Origin: Beta vulgaris subsp. vulgaris | Lineage: Eukaryota; Streptophyta; Magnoliopsida; Caryophyllales; Amaranthaceae | NCBI RefSeq assembly: GCF_026745355.1 | Contig: NC_079205.1 | Span: 39,271,556-39,335,555, forward strand | Direction of reading: 5' to 3' | DNA: 64,000 bases | In this document: piece by piece, positions 1 through 10,042 of the stretch | Numbering within the stretch: the first letter of the stretch is position 1 | Layout: each line of letters starts with the position of its first letter | Position numbers and translations under genes: made by a program | The notes under the pieces: model-generated | Seen by the model: only the letters and a program-made list of their open reading frames with translations | The model's database searches: none | What the model was told of the DNA's origin: nothing

Positions 1-23
1 TCTGAGTCTAGCACTACGTAACA
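1..23 (+). repeat. 3' terminus of a Tat-type gypsy LTR (rest lies upstream)
   Basis: The first bases match the terminal 20 bp of the LTRs of the gypsy element at 4601-18712, including the final CA (positions 4-23, reading GAGTCTAGCACTACGTAACA). This is the right-hand end of a second copy of that LTR family, either a solo LTR or a full element extending left of the window. If so, bases 24-28 (AGGTT) are the expected 5-bp target duplication. The match is short, so the call rests on its exact agreement with the LTR end. Confidence 0.6.
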
Positions 24-184
24 AGGTTATGAATTCTTCTATCATGTATAAGTGTCATTTATAATGAATTCTATGTCAATTTAAGTTCAATACATGTCAT
101 TATAAGTCCAATTCGTGTCATTTTGCTAATGTTTTAAGTTGTGTTCTTTTGTGCAGTGAACTTGGGCCCTTAAGCTTTGTCTCC

Positions 185-406
185 TCTCCAAATATGTTGT
201 GTTCATTAATGAAAAAGTTGAATGATGAGCAGAAGCAAAAGATTTGAGACCTAGGATTAAGATCAATTCTCAATTTTTTAAATACTGAGGTGGATAGCGG
301 ATTGTAAGGGTATCTAATTAAGCATTATGTTTATGGGCCTAGAATGCTTAAGCTGCGTAACAACAGTACAATACTATAAAACTTATTTGATGTTATTGAT
401 GGTTTG
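185..406 (+). pseudogene. Decayed plant-mobile-domain-like coding remnant
   Basis: Reading in the frame of the ATG at 209 gives a protein-like stretch with LNDEQKQKI, then DLGLRSILNF, then HYVYGPRMLKL and NLFDVIDGL. This pattern resembles the start of the domain common in plant transposon-encoded mobile-domain and Ulp1-associated proteins (a short LS/LN-E-Q-K helix, then a G-rich step, then a DV-GL motif). It is interrupted by three in-frame stops (near 245, 306 and 378), so it is dead. The AG at 154-155 could be an old splice acceptor. Family assignment is from memory of the motif and is moderate. Confidence 0.45.
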
Positions 407-516
407 ATTAGTCATTGAAGTTTCTATTAATTAGGTTTATTTTGTAAATATCGCAATATGATCAATTGTCTGATTAAATATTGCTCAGAACAAGTCATGG
501 ATCGAGAGATAATACT

Positions 517-1550
517 ACTAGTAGAATAATTGCTTATTGCTGCGTACCGTCTGTATTGAAATGCAGTGCAAATTTCTCTCTGGAGGTTTGGCTGATAATT
601 TTGCTAGGTTTCCTCTAAGTTCACCTTCACCCTCACATTCATTCTTCTCAATCGGTCGTTGTTTCTTCGTCGGTGGTTTACCAAAATTCAGATCGAGAAA
701 CCAGAGATTTGCATTAGATCTGACAGCGGTGGTTCGATTTTTTTGGTGGTTGCAAGATTTTTTTGTGATAATTTACTCGATTATCAGATCTGGTTTGGTG
801 ATAATTTACTCGATTATCAGATTTGATAATTTGCTTTCACGTCTAGCGCACATCAAATCATCATCAACCACCAACACCAAGAGCAATGAGAAATAGGGTT
901 GTAAACTTTTAGTTTTTTCAGATCTAGGGTTTGATTTTTAATTTTGTTGTTCGAACTTACTCTCGAAAAGGTAGACCACCACCTTTTGCCTTTGAATTTT
1001 GCTACGGCACTATCTGAGTTTTAAATTTTAATTAACATTTCAAATCTTTTTTTTCATTTTTAGATTTAGAATTCTGAATTTGAGTTTCTTATTTTTTGTT
1101 TTTATTATAATTTTTGTAATTAGTCATTAAGTTGTAATAGTTGTATTGTTACTTTTGCTTTTTTCATTTTACTTTTTGATCTTTTGTATTATTTATGTAA
1201 CTAGTTTTATTTATCTTTATACATTAATGATATTCATGTCATTTCATCTTTAGTTTGTCTGCAAATTTGGTGGATAGTGGATGGGTTAGTTGCATGGTTT
1301 TAATCTTTCAAATTTATTTGCAAAATGCAAAAAAAAAAATCCTATACCAGGACCTATTGCTGCGGTTTCTAGCCAAAACCGCAACAATACGTTGTACTCT
1401 TTTAATAAAAAAAATATATTGATGCGGTTTTCCCTAGAAAGCGCAGCAATATATTAATTACCTATTGTTGCCCCTTTAATTGTTGCACGGCCAAAACCGT
1501 CGCAATAGGCCACTTAATGACCGTAGCAATAAGCATTTATTCTACTAGTG
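517..1550. mobile_element. Non-autonomous CACTA (En/Spm-type) element
   Basis: The right end reads TTCTACTAGTG (1540-1550), the inverse of the classical CACTAGTAGAA terminus. The left end at 517 reads ACTAGTAGAATAATTGCTTA, having apparently lost the initial C. Both ends continue into the same subterminal motif (GCTTATTGCT-CG). ACT flanks the element at 514-516 and 1551-1553, the 3-bp duplication expected for CACTA elements. Between 1330 and 1530 the motif TTGCTGCGGTTTT or its inverse AAAACCG-GCAATA recurs several times, like the subterminal transposase-binding repeats of this superfamily. No transposase is encoded, so it is a deletion derivative. Confidence 0.8.
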
Positions 1551-1553
1551 ACT

Positions 1554-1860
1554 TTTTATAGGCTTACCTTAGCAAATTTAATAATATTAGCAATTGTACT
1601 GCATATGTTGATTTCAAAGCGTTAAGACTCGATCGTAGGGCTAAACTGTGGTCTACATATTAGAGTAGTTATATTGTTGATGGTATTTTAATATAATATA
1701 AGTATGGTGAGTGATTACCTTGGATCATTTCAGTTTCATTTTCGTATTTATTAGTTTAAAACCTTAAATGCCAGATTCATGATCTTATTTAGTTTTTTCA
1801 CACCTTAAAAGCTAGATAAAATAATCATCTCATTGTGGAGTCGAACCTCAAATGCCAAAT
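1554..1860. other. AT-rich intergenic DNA, nothing recognised
   Basis: No open frame, RNA gene or terminal repeat could be recognised between the CACTA element and the duplicated segment that follows. Confidence 0.5.
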
Positions 1861-1861
1861 T

Positions 1862-2183
1862 CGTGTTTTTTTTCCTCTTTCTTTGTTTGTTAAGGAACAA
1901 CTTGCAATTAATTGGTAATATAGTTTAAATCATCTAGACACTCTTTATTTAATTAGTTACTTAATGACACCTAAAATAATATTGTAATACAACCAAATAT
2001 AAAATAACACTATCCTCTTATCATAATCTCAATTTAGATCTACATAATGTAGTGAAAGTCAAATATAAATTTTTAGACTACATCTTGATGGAAAGAAAAA
2101 CAATGTAGTACTAGTAAAAAAAGAAAAGAAAAAAAGAAAAGGTTTGTGCACAACCCTCAATTTGAAATTGACAACAGTAAAAG
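1862..2183. repeat. Diverged copy of the ARF8 upstream segment
   Basis: This stretch aligns with 30386-30490 joined to 31118-31342 upstream of the ARF8-like gene. Shared landmarks are TTAGTTACTTAATGACAC, then AATAACACT, then CAAATATAAATTTTTA, then GGTTTGTGCA and TTGACAACAGTAAAAG in the same order. The copy here lacks the L1-like retroposon present at 30491-31100 and so preserves the empty site. It is either a segmental duplication of the promoter region or two copies of an old dispersed repeat. Confidence 0.7.
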
Positions 2184-2674
2184 CAATTAGTAGATGGTGC
2201 ACAAGGTGCGCATGATTCAACACACGAGTTAAAGAAGCATATTTTAAACATAGCTGCATTAGACTAGCTGCGCACGGAAAGAACATTTTATAATCTCCAA
2301 TAAACATCGAAAGAAAAGCATAAAACTCTTTTTGGAACTAATACTTTCATTTTTCTCAAATTTCCAAGATTTTATCTCTTCTTCCCAGACTCTCCAACTT
2401 CTTTGTAACTTCTCCTTATTATAAAAATATTGGAATTCTTCATTTATTCTCATACATAAAGATGAAAGCAAGGAGTTGTAAAGAAAAATCAACAACATAA
2501 GGTACTAAATCTACACATTTGATAAGAAAAGGGAACTTTTTTACATTTTGAATTTTTGCTTCTTATTTTCTCCTCTTTTCTGGTGAACATTTAAAAATGG
2601 ATTTTTGATGTTGATGGTGGTTTCTGAAAAAAAATCAAAAACGAGTACAGACAAAAAAACATGTAATGGTCATT
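2184..2674. other. AT-rich intergenic DNA, nothing recognised
   Basis: Long A and T runs and short chance open frames on the - strand; no conserved protein, RNA or transposon end was recognised. Confidence 0.5.
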
Positions 2675-2902
2675 TTATCTTTTGTCAAATACATCCTTTT
2701 AAAGTGTCCACTTTGTTAATTGTAGTCTCAAATAAACCAAACACTTTTGATTTACAGCACAAAAGGCGTGATTATAGGTTGGATTTGGGCTGCAAATTAA
2801 AAGTATTTGGTTTATTTGAGGTTGCTATTGAAGAGATTAAAATAAATGGGATGTAACTAACAAAGTGACCACTTTAAAAGGGCTCCATTTGGCAAAAAAT
2901 CC
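2675..2902. mobile_element. Small MULE-like element with long inverted arms
   Basis: The left arm (CAAATACATCCTTTTAAAGTG, then CACTTTGTTA, then CTCAAATAAACCAAA) is repeated inverted in the right arm ending GGCAAAAAATCC at 2902. The arms are about 100 bp each with a short centre. The outer sequence resembles that of the MULE at 54635-55443 (GGATTTTT-GCCAA). No clear 9-bp duplication could be found, and the left tip looks eroded, so the exact left boundary is uncertain. Confidence 0.5.
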
Positions 2903-4600
2903 TTGTATTTTTATATATGTTCGTTGTATTTATCAAGTGTTCATCGAATTCATATTGGCTAGGTGTTAATTAAATTTCCCTTGTGTTTATTGTGTATTTG
3001 TTAAAATGTTAAGTACATTAGAGGTCATGTGTTAGTTGTGTGATTGGCACATATTAGTTGTATTAATACCATGAATTATGTCATTTGTTCATTCTACTAT
3101 TAGCATGCGTTCGCTAATTTTTATATGTTCTTTATGTGTTTGTAGTATGTTCAATAACATGAAATTAATTAAAGATGGGTTAATTATCATATCTTTGTCT
3201 ACAGATATGTGTCATTTGTTCATATGCTCTTTGTATGACTATATGATGTTCATTGCAGTTTTTACAAGTACAAAGTGTACATTTTTGTGTTAATTTTTAT
3301 TGTATTATTATGTGTTTATTGAAATCATTTTTGTCAGATCCTCTTTATATTTGGTCATATATTCATTGCGTGTATGGGAACATGTTCATTGTAATATTAA
3401 AATATGTTCATTGTATGTTTGAAAGAACATGTTGATTGTAATATAAACTTGAAGAATTATGTTTTAAATAATGTCTTTTATTTTTTTTTTGTATCAATTT
3501 AGTTCGACAAGATAAGACAACTAAGGTTATGTTACTGTGTCGAGATCTCACAAATCAAATTAAATAAACAATCGGAAAATAGAGGAAAATTCAAAAGCAA
3601 GAATATCTTCTTTATGAACTCAATAGTTTTTAGTTAGCAATATAAATAGATGTTCTTTTGTAAGGCTCTTATGTTCATATGAGACATAATAAATTCTTTT
3701 TGTTACATTTCTTCCATTGGATAAATACTGCATTTTCAGTTTAACATCATTTGTAAATACATCTTTTTTTTATAATTATATAACTATTCAATCTTGATGT
3801 TCAGTATAAATATTATTTTGTTCGTTGCAGAATAATATTTGCTCGTTGCAAAGAAAAAAAAACATTAACATATATGTTTAGTAAAATGAACATATAAGCA
3901 ATTTAAAAGATCATTATGAATAACTTAAATGATAAAACTAACAATTTGAATCAGCATTAGGCTAAATGAACTGAAAAATGAATAAACTTAACAATAGTCA
4001 ATTTCAAATATATTTTTAATATGGAAAAATTCGTAAATTTCTGAATTTTGAATCAGCAATAATTTTGAACTTTGAAAAATTCGTAAACATATTGAATTTT
4101 GGAACATTTCGTAAATGTTCATTCAATTGCAATTGTTGATTCAACAAATAGAATGTGTTGATCAAAAAACAATTTTCATTGGAACTAACTGAACGTTCTT
4201 TTTAAAACATTTTAAAATTTGAACAATTCATAAATGTTCCTTTCGAACTTGCAATTGTTCAATCAATGATAGCGTGTGTTCATTATACTTTAATGTTCAT
4301 TGGAATAAATTGGATGTTCTTTTGTTTTCCCGCGTGTGAGATCAAAAAATGTAAGGGAAGAGAAATCGAATTGGGTCTCTGAAAACATAACAAAACTGTA
4401 TTTTTTGTACCATGTGCACCTATGTCATGCTACAACCATGAGCACCTACCTTAATGCTAATGATGCAGATTTTGTAGAGGTTGTAACAAAGAGCATTTTA
4501 TATGTTAGAACCAAGATCATTTAACTACACATAGCTCCATTACAAGTATTGTATTACGAATATAATGCAAATTCGATCTTGAATGACAAGGTCCACCACC
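2903..4600. repeat. AT-rich region with repeated TGTTCATTG motifs and a tandem pair
   Basis: The motif TGTTCATT(G) and its relatives recur throughout 2930-3440 and 4110-4330. Two adjacent diverged units of about 115 bp (about 4105-4220 and 4220-4335) share ATAAATGTTC, TTGCAATTGTT, CATTGGAA and GTTCTTTT in the same order. Short open frames here look accidental. The origin of the repeat is unknown; it could be the interior of an eroded DNA transposon. Confidence 0.4.
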
Positions 4601-5203
4601 TGTTATAGCCTGAAAATCAACGGTTATAAGTAGGACACGTGGCTCCATCTTGTTCCTACGCGTGTCCCTTTGCTGCTGTAGAAAAGTGCATGGTCCAAAA
4701 AGGTGTATGGCCTCAAGTATACCTTTCTGAATAAAAAGAGTTGTACTAGCCCTCCTTTGGGCCCAATCTGTACTTAGGCCCAGCATTTACAAAGGGCATC
4801 TATATATCAATCAATGATCGCCACGTGTCATAAACTATTGCTCAGCCAATCAGATGCTCTCAAGTAGGGTGACATCAAGATACAACAATCACTTCAGACA
4901 CTATAAATAGTCCTTGAAATCAGGGGAAAGGTACATTTTTCAGAGCAGGGTATTGTTATTCTGCCATAAATTCTCTCTCTCTCTACTTTCTCTCTCTAAA
5001 AGTTTCCTTTCTACTCCTGATACATGACTTAAGTTTCGGAGGGGGAAATACCACCCAAACCTCCAGGGTGAGTCCCTTTTTGCAGGTCTGAAGGGGGAGC
5101 TCCGGTTCGGGTTTGGGTCCAGGCATTGTTGCACAAGTCTCTTATTATAGAACTTATTGTTGGGGATAGTAGTATTAATTTCCGAGTCTAGCACTACGTA
5201 ATA
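4601..5203 (+). repeat. 5' LTR of the Tat-type gypsy element
   Basis: 603 bp, starting TGTTATAGCC and ending ACGTAATA, where the other copies end ACGTAACA (one C-to-T change in the terminal CA). A TATA box (TATAAATA) lies at 4902-4909, and the primer site TGGCGCCG follows the LTR end after two bases. Confidence 0.85.
4902..4909 (+). promoter_or_regulatory. TATA box in gypsy 5' LTR
   Basis: TATAAATA in the LTR; the same box is at 18421-18428 in the 3' LTR. It is the likely U3 promoter of the element. Confidence 0.6.
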
Positions 5204-5205
5204 TT

Positions 5206-5222
5206 TGGCGCCGTATGTGGGA
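5206..5222 (+). promoter_or_regulatory. Primer-binding site of the gypsy element
   Basis: TGGCGCCGTATGTGGGA begins two bases after the 5' LTR. The TGGCGCC core complements a tRNA 3' end, as is usual for this group. Which tRNA primes cannot be decided here. Confidence 0.65.
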
Positions 5223-5229
5223 AGACGCG

Positions 5230-6905
5230 ACAATGACTGATTGTCACTCATCCAATGTGGCTAGAAACAGGAGTTTCGAGATTCGAGTAGAAGATGTGGT
5301 GAACGATTAAAGGCCACCAAGAGGAAGAGATAGCCCTCCTGTTGTTTCTGTCGTCAACCTCTCTGGACGAAGCAAGGAGCCTGTCATCGAAGAAAACCTA
5401 GAGCGTCCAGTAACAATTGTCCATCTGGAAAATGTTTTGAATGATTTTCGGACTAGGATGGTTGTTGTAGTTGAGGAGCAAATTAAGAATAGCATGCTGT
5501 TTTTCCAGGTCAACTCAGACCCAGCTGTGATAATTCCGCCTAAGGGACGACCCCAAGAAGGTTGGTTGTCCGTTCAGGGGACAACTTGCCTCCTACTGGT
5601 CATAAAATGGAGAGGGATGCTAGGAAGTGTTTGGAGGCGACGAAGGCAGCAACCTTACAACGCTCAGCCTTAGGGTCTATACCTTATATGAGAGATCCTC
5701 CATTAAGGTTTCCATCCAGAACAACATGAAGGAGTCAAGGATCATCTGTTCTCCAGCCAAGCCAAGAAAAAACTGTATTGCAATCTATGGTGTATAGGCG
5801 TCCAGGCCTAGCTAACACCTCTTTTAATCTTGTATCAAAGGAATATAACTGGAAACATATACCCATTAAGGGACCTTTCAGGGCACTCAAGATTAACTGG
5901 CCGACCCCATTCTCGGCCAGAATCATGGGGTCTCCTCCCTTCCCAAAGGTTAAACTACCCACAATAGAACCCTTTAACGGAACTACTGATCCAGACGATC
6001 ACATATCGGCATACAAGCATCAAATCTATGTTCAGCCAGTCAATGATGCTACTTGGTGTAAGAATTTTCCAGCTAATTTGAAAGGGGTAGCGCAAAAGTG
6101 GTTCAATAATCGTCCTCCTAACTTAGTGAATGATTTCACAGAGCTTTGTTCACTAGTAATTTTGTAGCAAATCGGCGGGAACAGAAAACTAGCATGCATT
6201 TAGGGAAGGTCATCCAAGGACCAAAGGAGGCTTTAAAAAGTTTTGTAAAGAGATTTAATCTAGAGGCATTGCAGATTTAGGATCTAAATGTCGGAGTGGC
6301 CTTTGACGCCTTCATCAGGGGGTCTTAGTCCAGGAAGCTTCAAATTTGATCTAGTAAAGAAAAAGATCACCACTCTTACCAAAGCCCTCCAGGAGGCTGA
6401 AGCATTCATTCACGCGACAGAAGTATGTGCAGAGGCAAAACATCCAGAAAAAAAAAGACTAAAGAAGCAGTTCAGTTAAAAAAGAACAATCCAAAGAAAG
6501 CTGAAACTTCGGCATTGACCTCAATGATGATCTCATCCAGAAGAAGTAAAAGAAGTGAACCAGCAGCGTCGACGGAACCTATAGTATTCAATAAACATCA
6601 ATACTCCATTCTGATGGAGATAAAAGATCAACATGAATAGAGACAAGAGAAAATATTGTCACTTCCATAAAGATTGTGGTCATGAAACAACTGAATGCAA
6701 GCATCTGAAGAGAGCCCTGGAAGACTTAGCTTGCAAAGGGAAGATGAATTCATATCTACCCCATGGGGGAAGAAAGTTTCAGAAAAGGGATGACCGTCAG
6801 TACAAGAGAAAAGAAAGTGAAAGTACTGATGAGGATGTACTGTTTGTCATATCTGGGGATTTTGCAGCAGGAGGGCCAACCAACCGGGGGTCTAAATATT
6901 ACCTG
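5230..6905 (+). pseudogene. Gypsy gag, degenerate
   Basis: Broken frames carry typical Tat-lineage gag motifs: KLPTIEPFNGTTDPDDHISAYK followed by WCKNFPANLKGVAQKWF in the frame 5778-6167. A further piece around 6290-6480 has FDLVKKKITTLT and LQEAEAFI. The nucleocapsid-like part at 6633-6977 contains YCHFHKDCGHETTECKHLK, a C-x2-H-type finger common in these gag proteins. Stops and frameshifts separate the pieces (for example the TAG at 6165-6167), and the hAT MITE at 6910 interrupts the 3' end. Capsid protein cannot be produced from this copy. Confidence 0.75.
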
Positions 6906-7412
6906 AGGGTAGGGATGGCAATCCAATCCGAATCCGACCCTAGTCCGCTCCGATCCGAAGGAAAAAATCCGACTTGACTCCGACAAAAAAGTAATCCGAC
7001 TCCGACTCCGTTTAAAAAATCTGACTCCGAGTCGGAGGAGGGTCGGAGTCGGATCTCATAAAATAATCCGACTCAGACTTTGAGTCAATCAATCCTTTTT
7101 TCTTATTTATGTATAATCTGCATTTGACTTTCAACCAGTTGTATTATATAGGATTTTCCCACAGAAAAAATGATTAAAAAATTGGAAGAAAAATAAGTCG
7201 GATCAGGTTCGTAGTCGGATGTCCGGATTTTAAGTCGGGTCGGATCTCGGAGTCGGATGTTCGGATTTTAGGTCGGGTCGGATTCGGATTTTCAAAGTCA
7301 AATCTCGGAGTCGGAGTCGGACTCAGATTTAAAATCCGACTTTCTGTAGGGTCGGAGTCGGATTATGCATAATCCGGTCCAAGTCCGACCCGTTGCCATT
7401 CCTACCTGAGGG
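6902..7412. mobile_element. hAT-type MITE nested in gypsy gag, with 8-bp duplication
   Basis: The element itself is 6910-7404. It starts TAGGGATGGCAATCC and ends TTGCCATTCCTA, giving inverted ends TAGG(G/A)ATGGCAA. CCTGAGGG flanks it perfectly at 6902-6909 and 7405-7412, the 8-bp duplication typical of hAT. The interior is made of many variants of TCCGACTCCGAC and its inverse GTCGGAGTCGGA, so the transcript would fold strongly. There is no coding capacity. Removing it rejoins the gag-protease region. Confidence 0.88.
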
Positions 7413-7426
7413 AACTCGGCCAGATC

Positions 7427-8413
7427 ATGCTTACCAATCAAGCAGAATCTGACCCCTTTCTAAAGGTAGTCGTCAGTGATCTGGATCGCGGGAAGATCAC
7501 AACTCTTCATGACGGCCCCTTGGTTATAGAAATGAAGATTGCCAATTTGAGAGTAAGAAGGATTTTGATTGGTACCGGGAGTTCGACTGATATCATCAGC
7601 GCAGATTGTTTATCAAGATTGAAGTTTAATGAGAATAACTTGGTCCCAGTCCATCATCCTATAATTGGGTTTGGAAGAGGAGTAATCCACCTTATGGGAA
7701 CTGTCACGTTGCCCGTCAGGGTAGGGGACAAGGAAGCATCCAGAATATTGTTTGTTAAGTTCTTGGTGGTACGAGATTTGACGGCTTACAACGTCATTCA
7801 CGGGCGACCCACCTTAAACCACATCAAAGTAGTGATTGTTACTCATTTGATGTTAATGAAGTTCGAGTGTGATAGGGGGAAGAATGGATCTCTATATGGA
7901 GATCATCAAGCAGCAAGAGAATGCTACCTTACTACTTTAAAACCTTCATCATGGAAAGGAGAAAAATCAAAACAGCCAAAGGCAATAGACAATGAGGCGG
8001 CTGAGATTGTGAACGACCGGCTGGATGATTTGAAGAATATAATGGATAGATCTCAAACAAAGGTCCCTCAAATGAGAAAACTATTCATTCTCTTGCCAAG
8101 CAAGAAGAGGAAGTGTATGGCCATCAAAGAAGAAAAAGCTTCGTCCGAAGAAGTGATGGTCGTCATGGGAGTTGGGCTAGAACGGCCAGGGCCGGTAGAA
8201 GCACCAACGGAGATTTGTCTAGATGAAAGACGTCCGGAGAGGACACTGGGAGTTGGATCTATTATAGACCCAAAGCTCAAAGACGAATTGATCAAGCTGT
8301 TAAAAGAATTCGAAGATGTTTTTGCATATACTGTAGAAGAAATGCCGAGAATTGATCTTGAAGTTGTCGTTCACAAGATGAACATAGATCCTAATCAAAA
8401 GCCAATTCGGTAG
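7427..8413 (+). pseudogene. Gypsy protease and start of reverse transcriptase
   Basis: An open stretch of 328 codons. The aspartic protease motif is at 7559-7594 and reads ILIGTGSSTDII. The family has D-T-G, so the catalytic Asp is replaced by Gly (codon GGT at 7571-7573). A linker follows, and then the start of the RT region (FEDVFAYTVEEMPRID, near 8313-8360). The frame ends at a TAG where a Gln codon is expected before the next RT segment. Even without the stop, the protease would be expected to be inactive. Confidence 0.8.
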
Positions 8414-9362
8414 AAGAAGAGACACCTGGGTCTGGCCAGAAATAAAGCTGTCGACCAAGAGGTGCAGAAGCTATTGAAATCTAAATTCATCCGGGAGACT
8501 CATTATCCGGACTGGATAGAAAATGTGGTCATGGTTCCTAAACCAAACGGAACCTGGAGGATGTGGGTAGACTATACTGATCTAAATAAGGCTTGCCCGA
8601 AAGAAAATTTTCCTTTGCCAAAAATAGATCGGTTAGTTGATTCCACGGTTGGGCATGCTCTATTAAGCTACATGGATGCCTACTCTAGTTTCCATCAAAT
8701 TCAGATGTGGCCAGATGATTAAGATAAGACCTCATTCATCACTAAAAAGGGACTCTATGGGTGGCTGAGAATGCAATTTGGCCTTCGCAATGCACCAGCT
8801 ACCTTCCAACGGCTAATAAACGCAATTTTTCAGCCACAACTGGAGCGAAACATGGAAGCTTATATGGATGACATGATCGTCAAAATCAAGGAGGAGCTAA
8901 ATCATATTGATGATCTTCGACAAACCTTTCTAACGCTTAAAAAATTCAAGCTGAAGTTGAATCCTCAAAAATGCGTGTTTGGGGTGGTGGCAGGAAAGTT
9001 CTTGGGATTCCTGGTCGACCTGAGAGGATTTGAAGCCAACCCTAATAAGATTCAAGCAATTTTAAGCATGTCATCATCGTCCAAGGTCAAGGAGGTCTAA
9101 CGTCTGACCGGGTGCTTGGCAGCCCTAGGACACTTTCTTTCTAAATCTGGGGACAAATGTCATCATTTTTTCTCAATAATAAAGAAAAAAGCAAAATTTC
9201 AGTGGATGGCAGAGGTGGAGGAAGCTCTCCAGCAAGTAAAGGAGCATCTACGACAGTTACCTTGTTTGGTCAGTCCGGCCGAAGGAGGAAAACTGTTTGT
9301 ATACCTGGTCGTTTCACCTCAAGCAGTAAGTGCGGTTCTTCTGGCTGAAAGGGAATTGGTGT
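8414..9362 (+). pseudogene. Gypsy reverse transcriptase, broken by stops
   Basis: Successive frames encode RT blocks: VVMVPKPNGTWRMWVDYTDLNKACPK (near 8527-8604), MDAYSSFHQI, then MQFGLRNAPATFQRLI and the catalytic YMDD at 8861-8872. Connection and RNase H start follow (FLGFLV, then HFLSKSGDKCHHFF). TAA at 8718-8720, TAA at 9098-9100 and TAG at 9362-9364 each sit where a Gln codon is expected. The RT copies RNA into DNA in functional elements; this copy cannot. Confidence 0.8.
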
Positions 9363-9936
9363 AGATCCCCGTCTATTTCGTAAGCCATGTGTTAAACGAA
9401 GCATAATGCAGATATTCTTTGGTGGAGAAGTTCGGCCTAGCGCTCCTCATGGCCAGCCGAAAATTGAGGCCGTATTTTCTGGCTCATAGCATACTTATCT
9501 ATACTAACCAGCCCTAAAACAAGTTCTACATAAGATGGATACTTCTGGACAAATGATAAAATGGACAGTGGAGTTGAACATGTTTGACCTAGCATTTGAG
9601 CCCACGAAAGCAATTAAAGGACAAGCTTTGGCTGATTTCATCGTAGAGCTTACCCGGCCTAGTATTAAACTCGTCCTAGATCCAGCTGGGGGTATAAGGC
9701 ATTGGACGCTTATGGTTGATGGATATTCCACTGCTAACGGTTGCGGGGCTGGGAAAATTTTCAAATCGCCAAAAGAGGACAAATTTGAGCACGCCCTCAG
9801 AGTTAAGTTCCAGACGTCAAACAACGAAGAGGATTATGAAGCACTGCTAGCCGGCATTAAAATGTGCAAGGTGGCGGGAGCCTTGGATATTGAGGCCAAA
9901 ACAGATTCCCTATTGGTCGTCAGCCAAGTAAATTGA
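9363..9936 (+). pseudogene. Gypsy RNase H, broken
   Basis: The frame 9535-9936 contains WTLMVDGYSTANGCGAG, then FQTSNNEEDYEALLAGIKM and TDSLLVVSQVN. These are the D, E and D blocks of an RNase H of the kind found in Tat-type elements. It ends at a TGA where Gly is expected. Confidence 0.75.
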
Positions 9937-10042
9937 GACTTTGAGCGTAAAGAGGCGTCCATGAGTAAATACATGCAGTTAATTCAAGAGGAGGTAAAAA
10001 CTTTGAAGCGGTTTGTACTCGACCAGATTCCAAGGTCTAGAA

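Noticed and set aside
537..896. 119-codon open frame
   Set aside because: It lies inside the CACTA element, has low-complexity S/F-rich composition and no recognised motif.
5206..5222. Assigning a specific tRNA primer to the gypsy element
   Set aside because: Only the TGGCGCC core is clear; several tRNA ends would fit.
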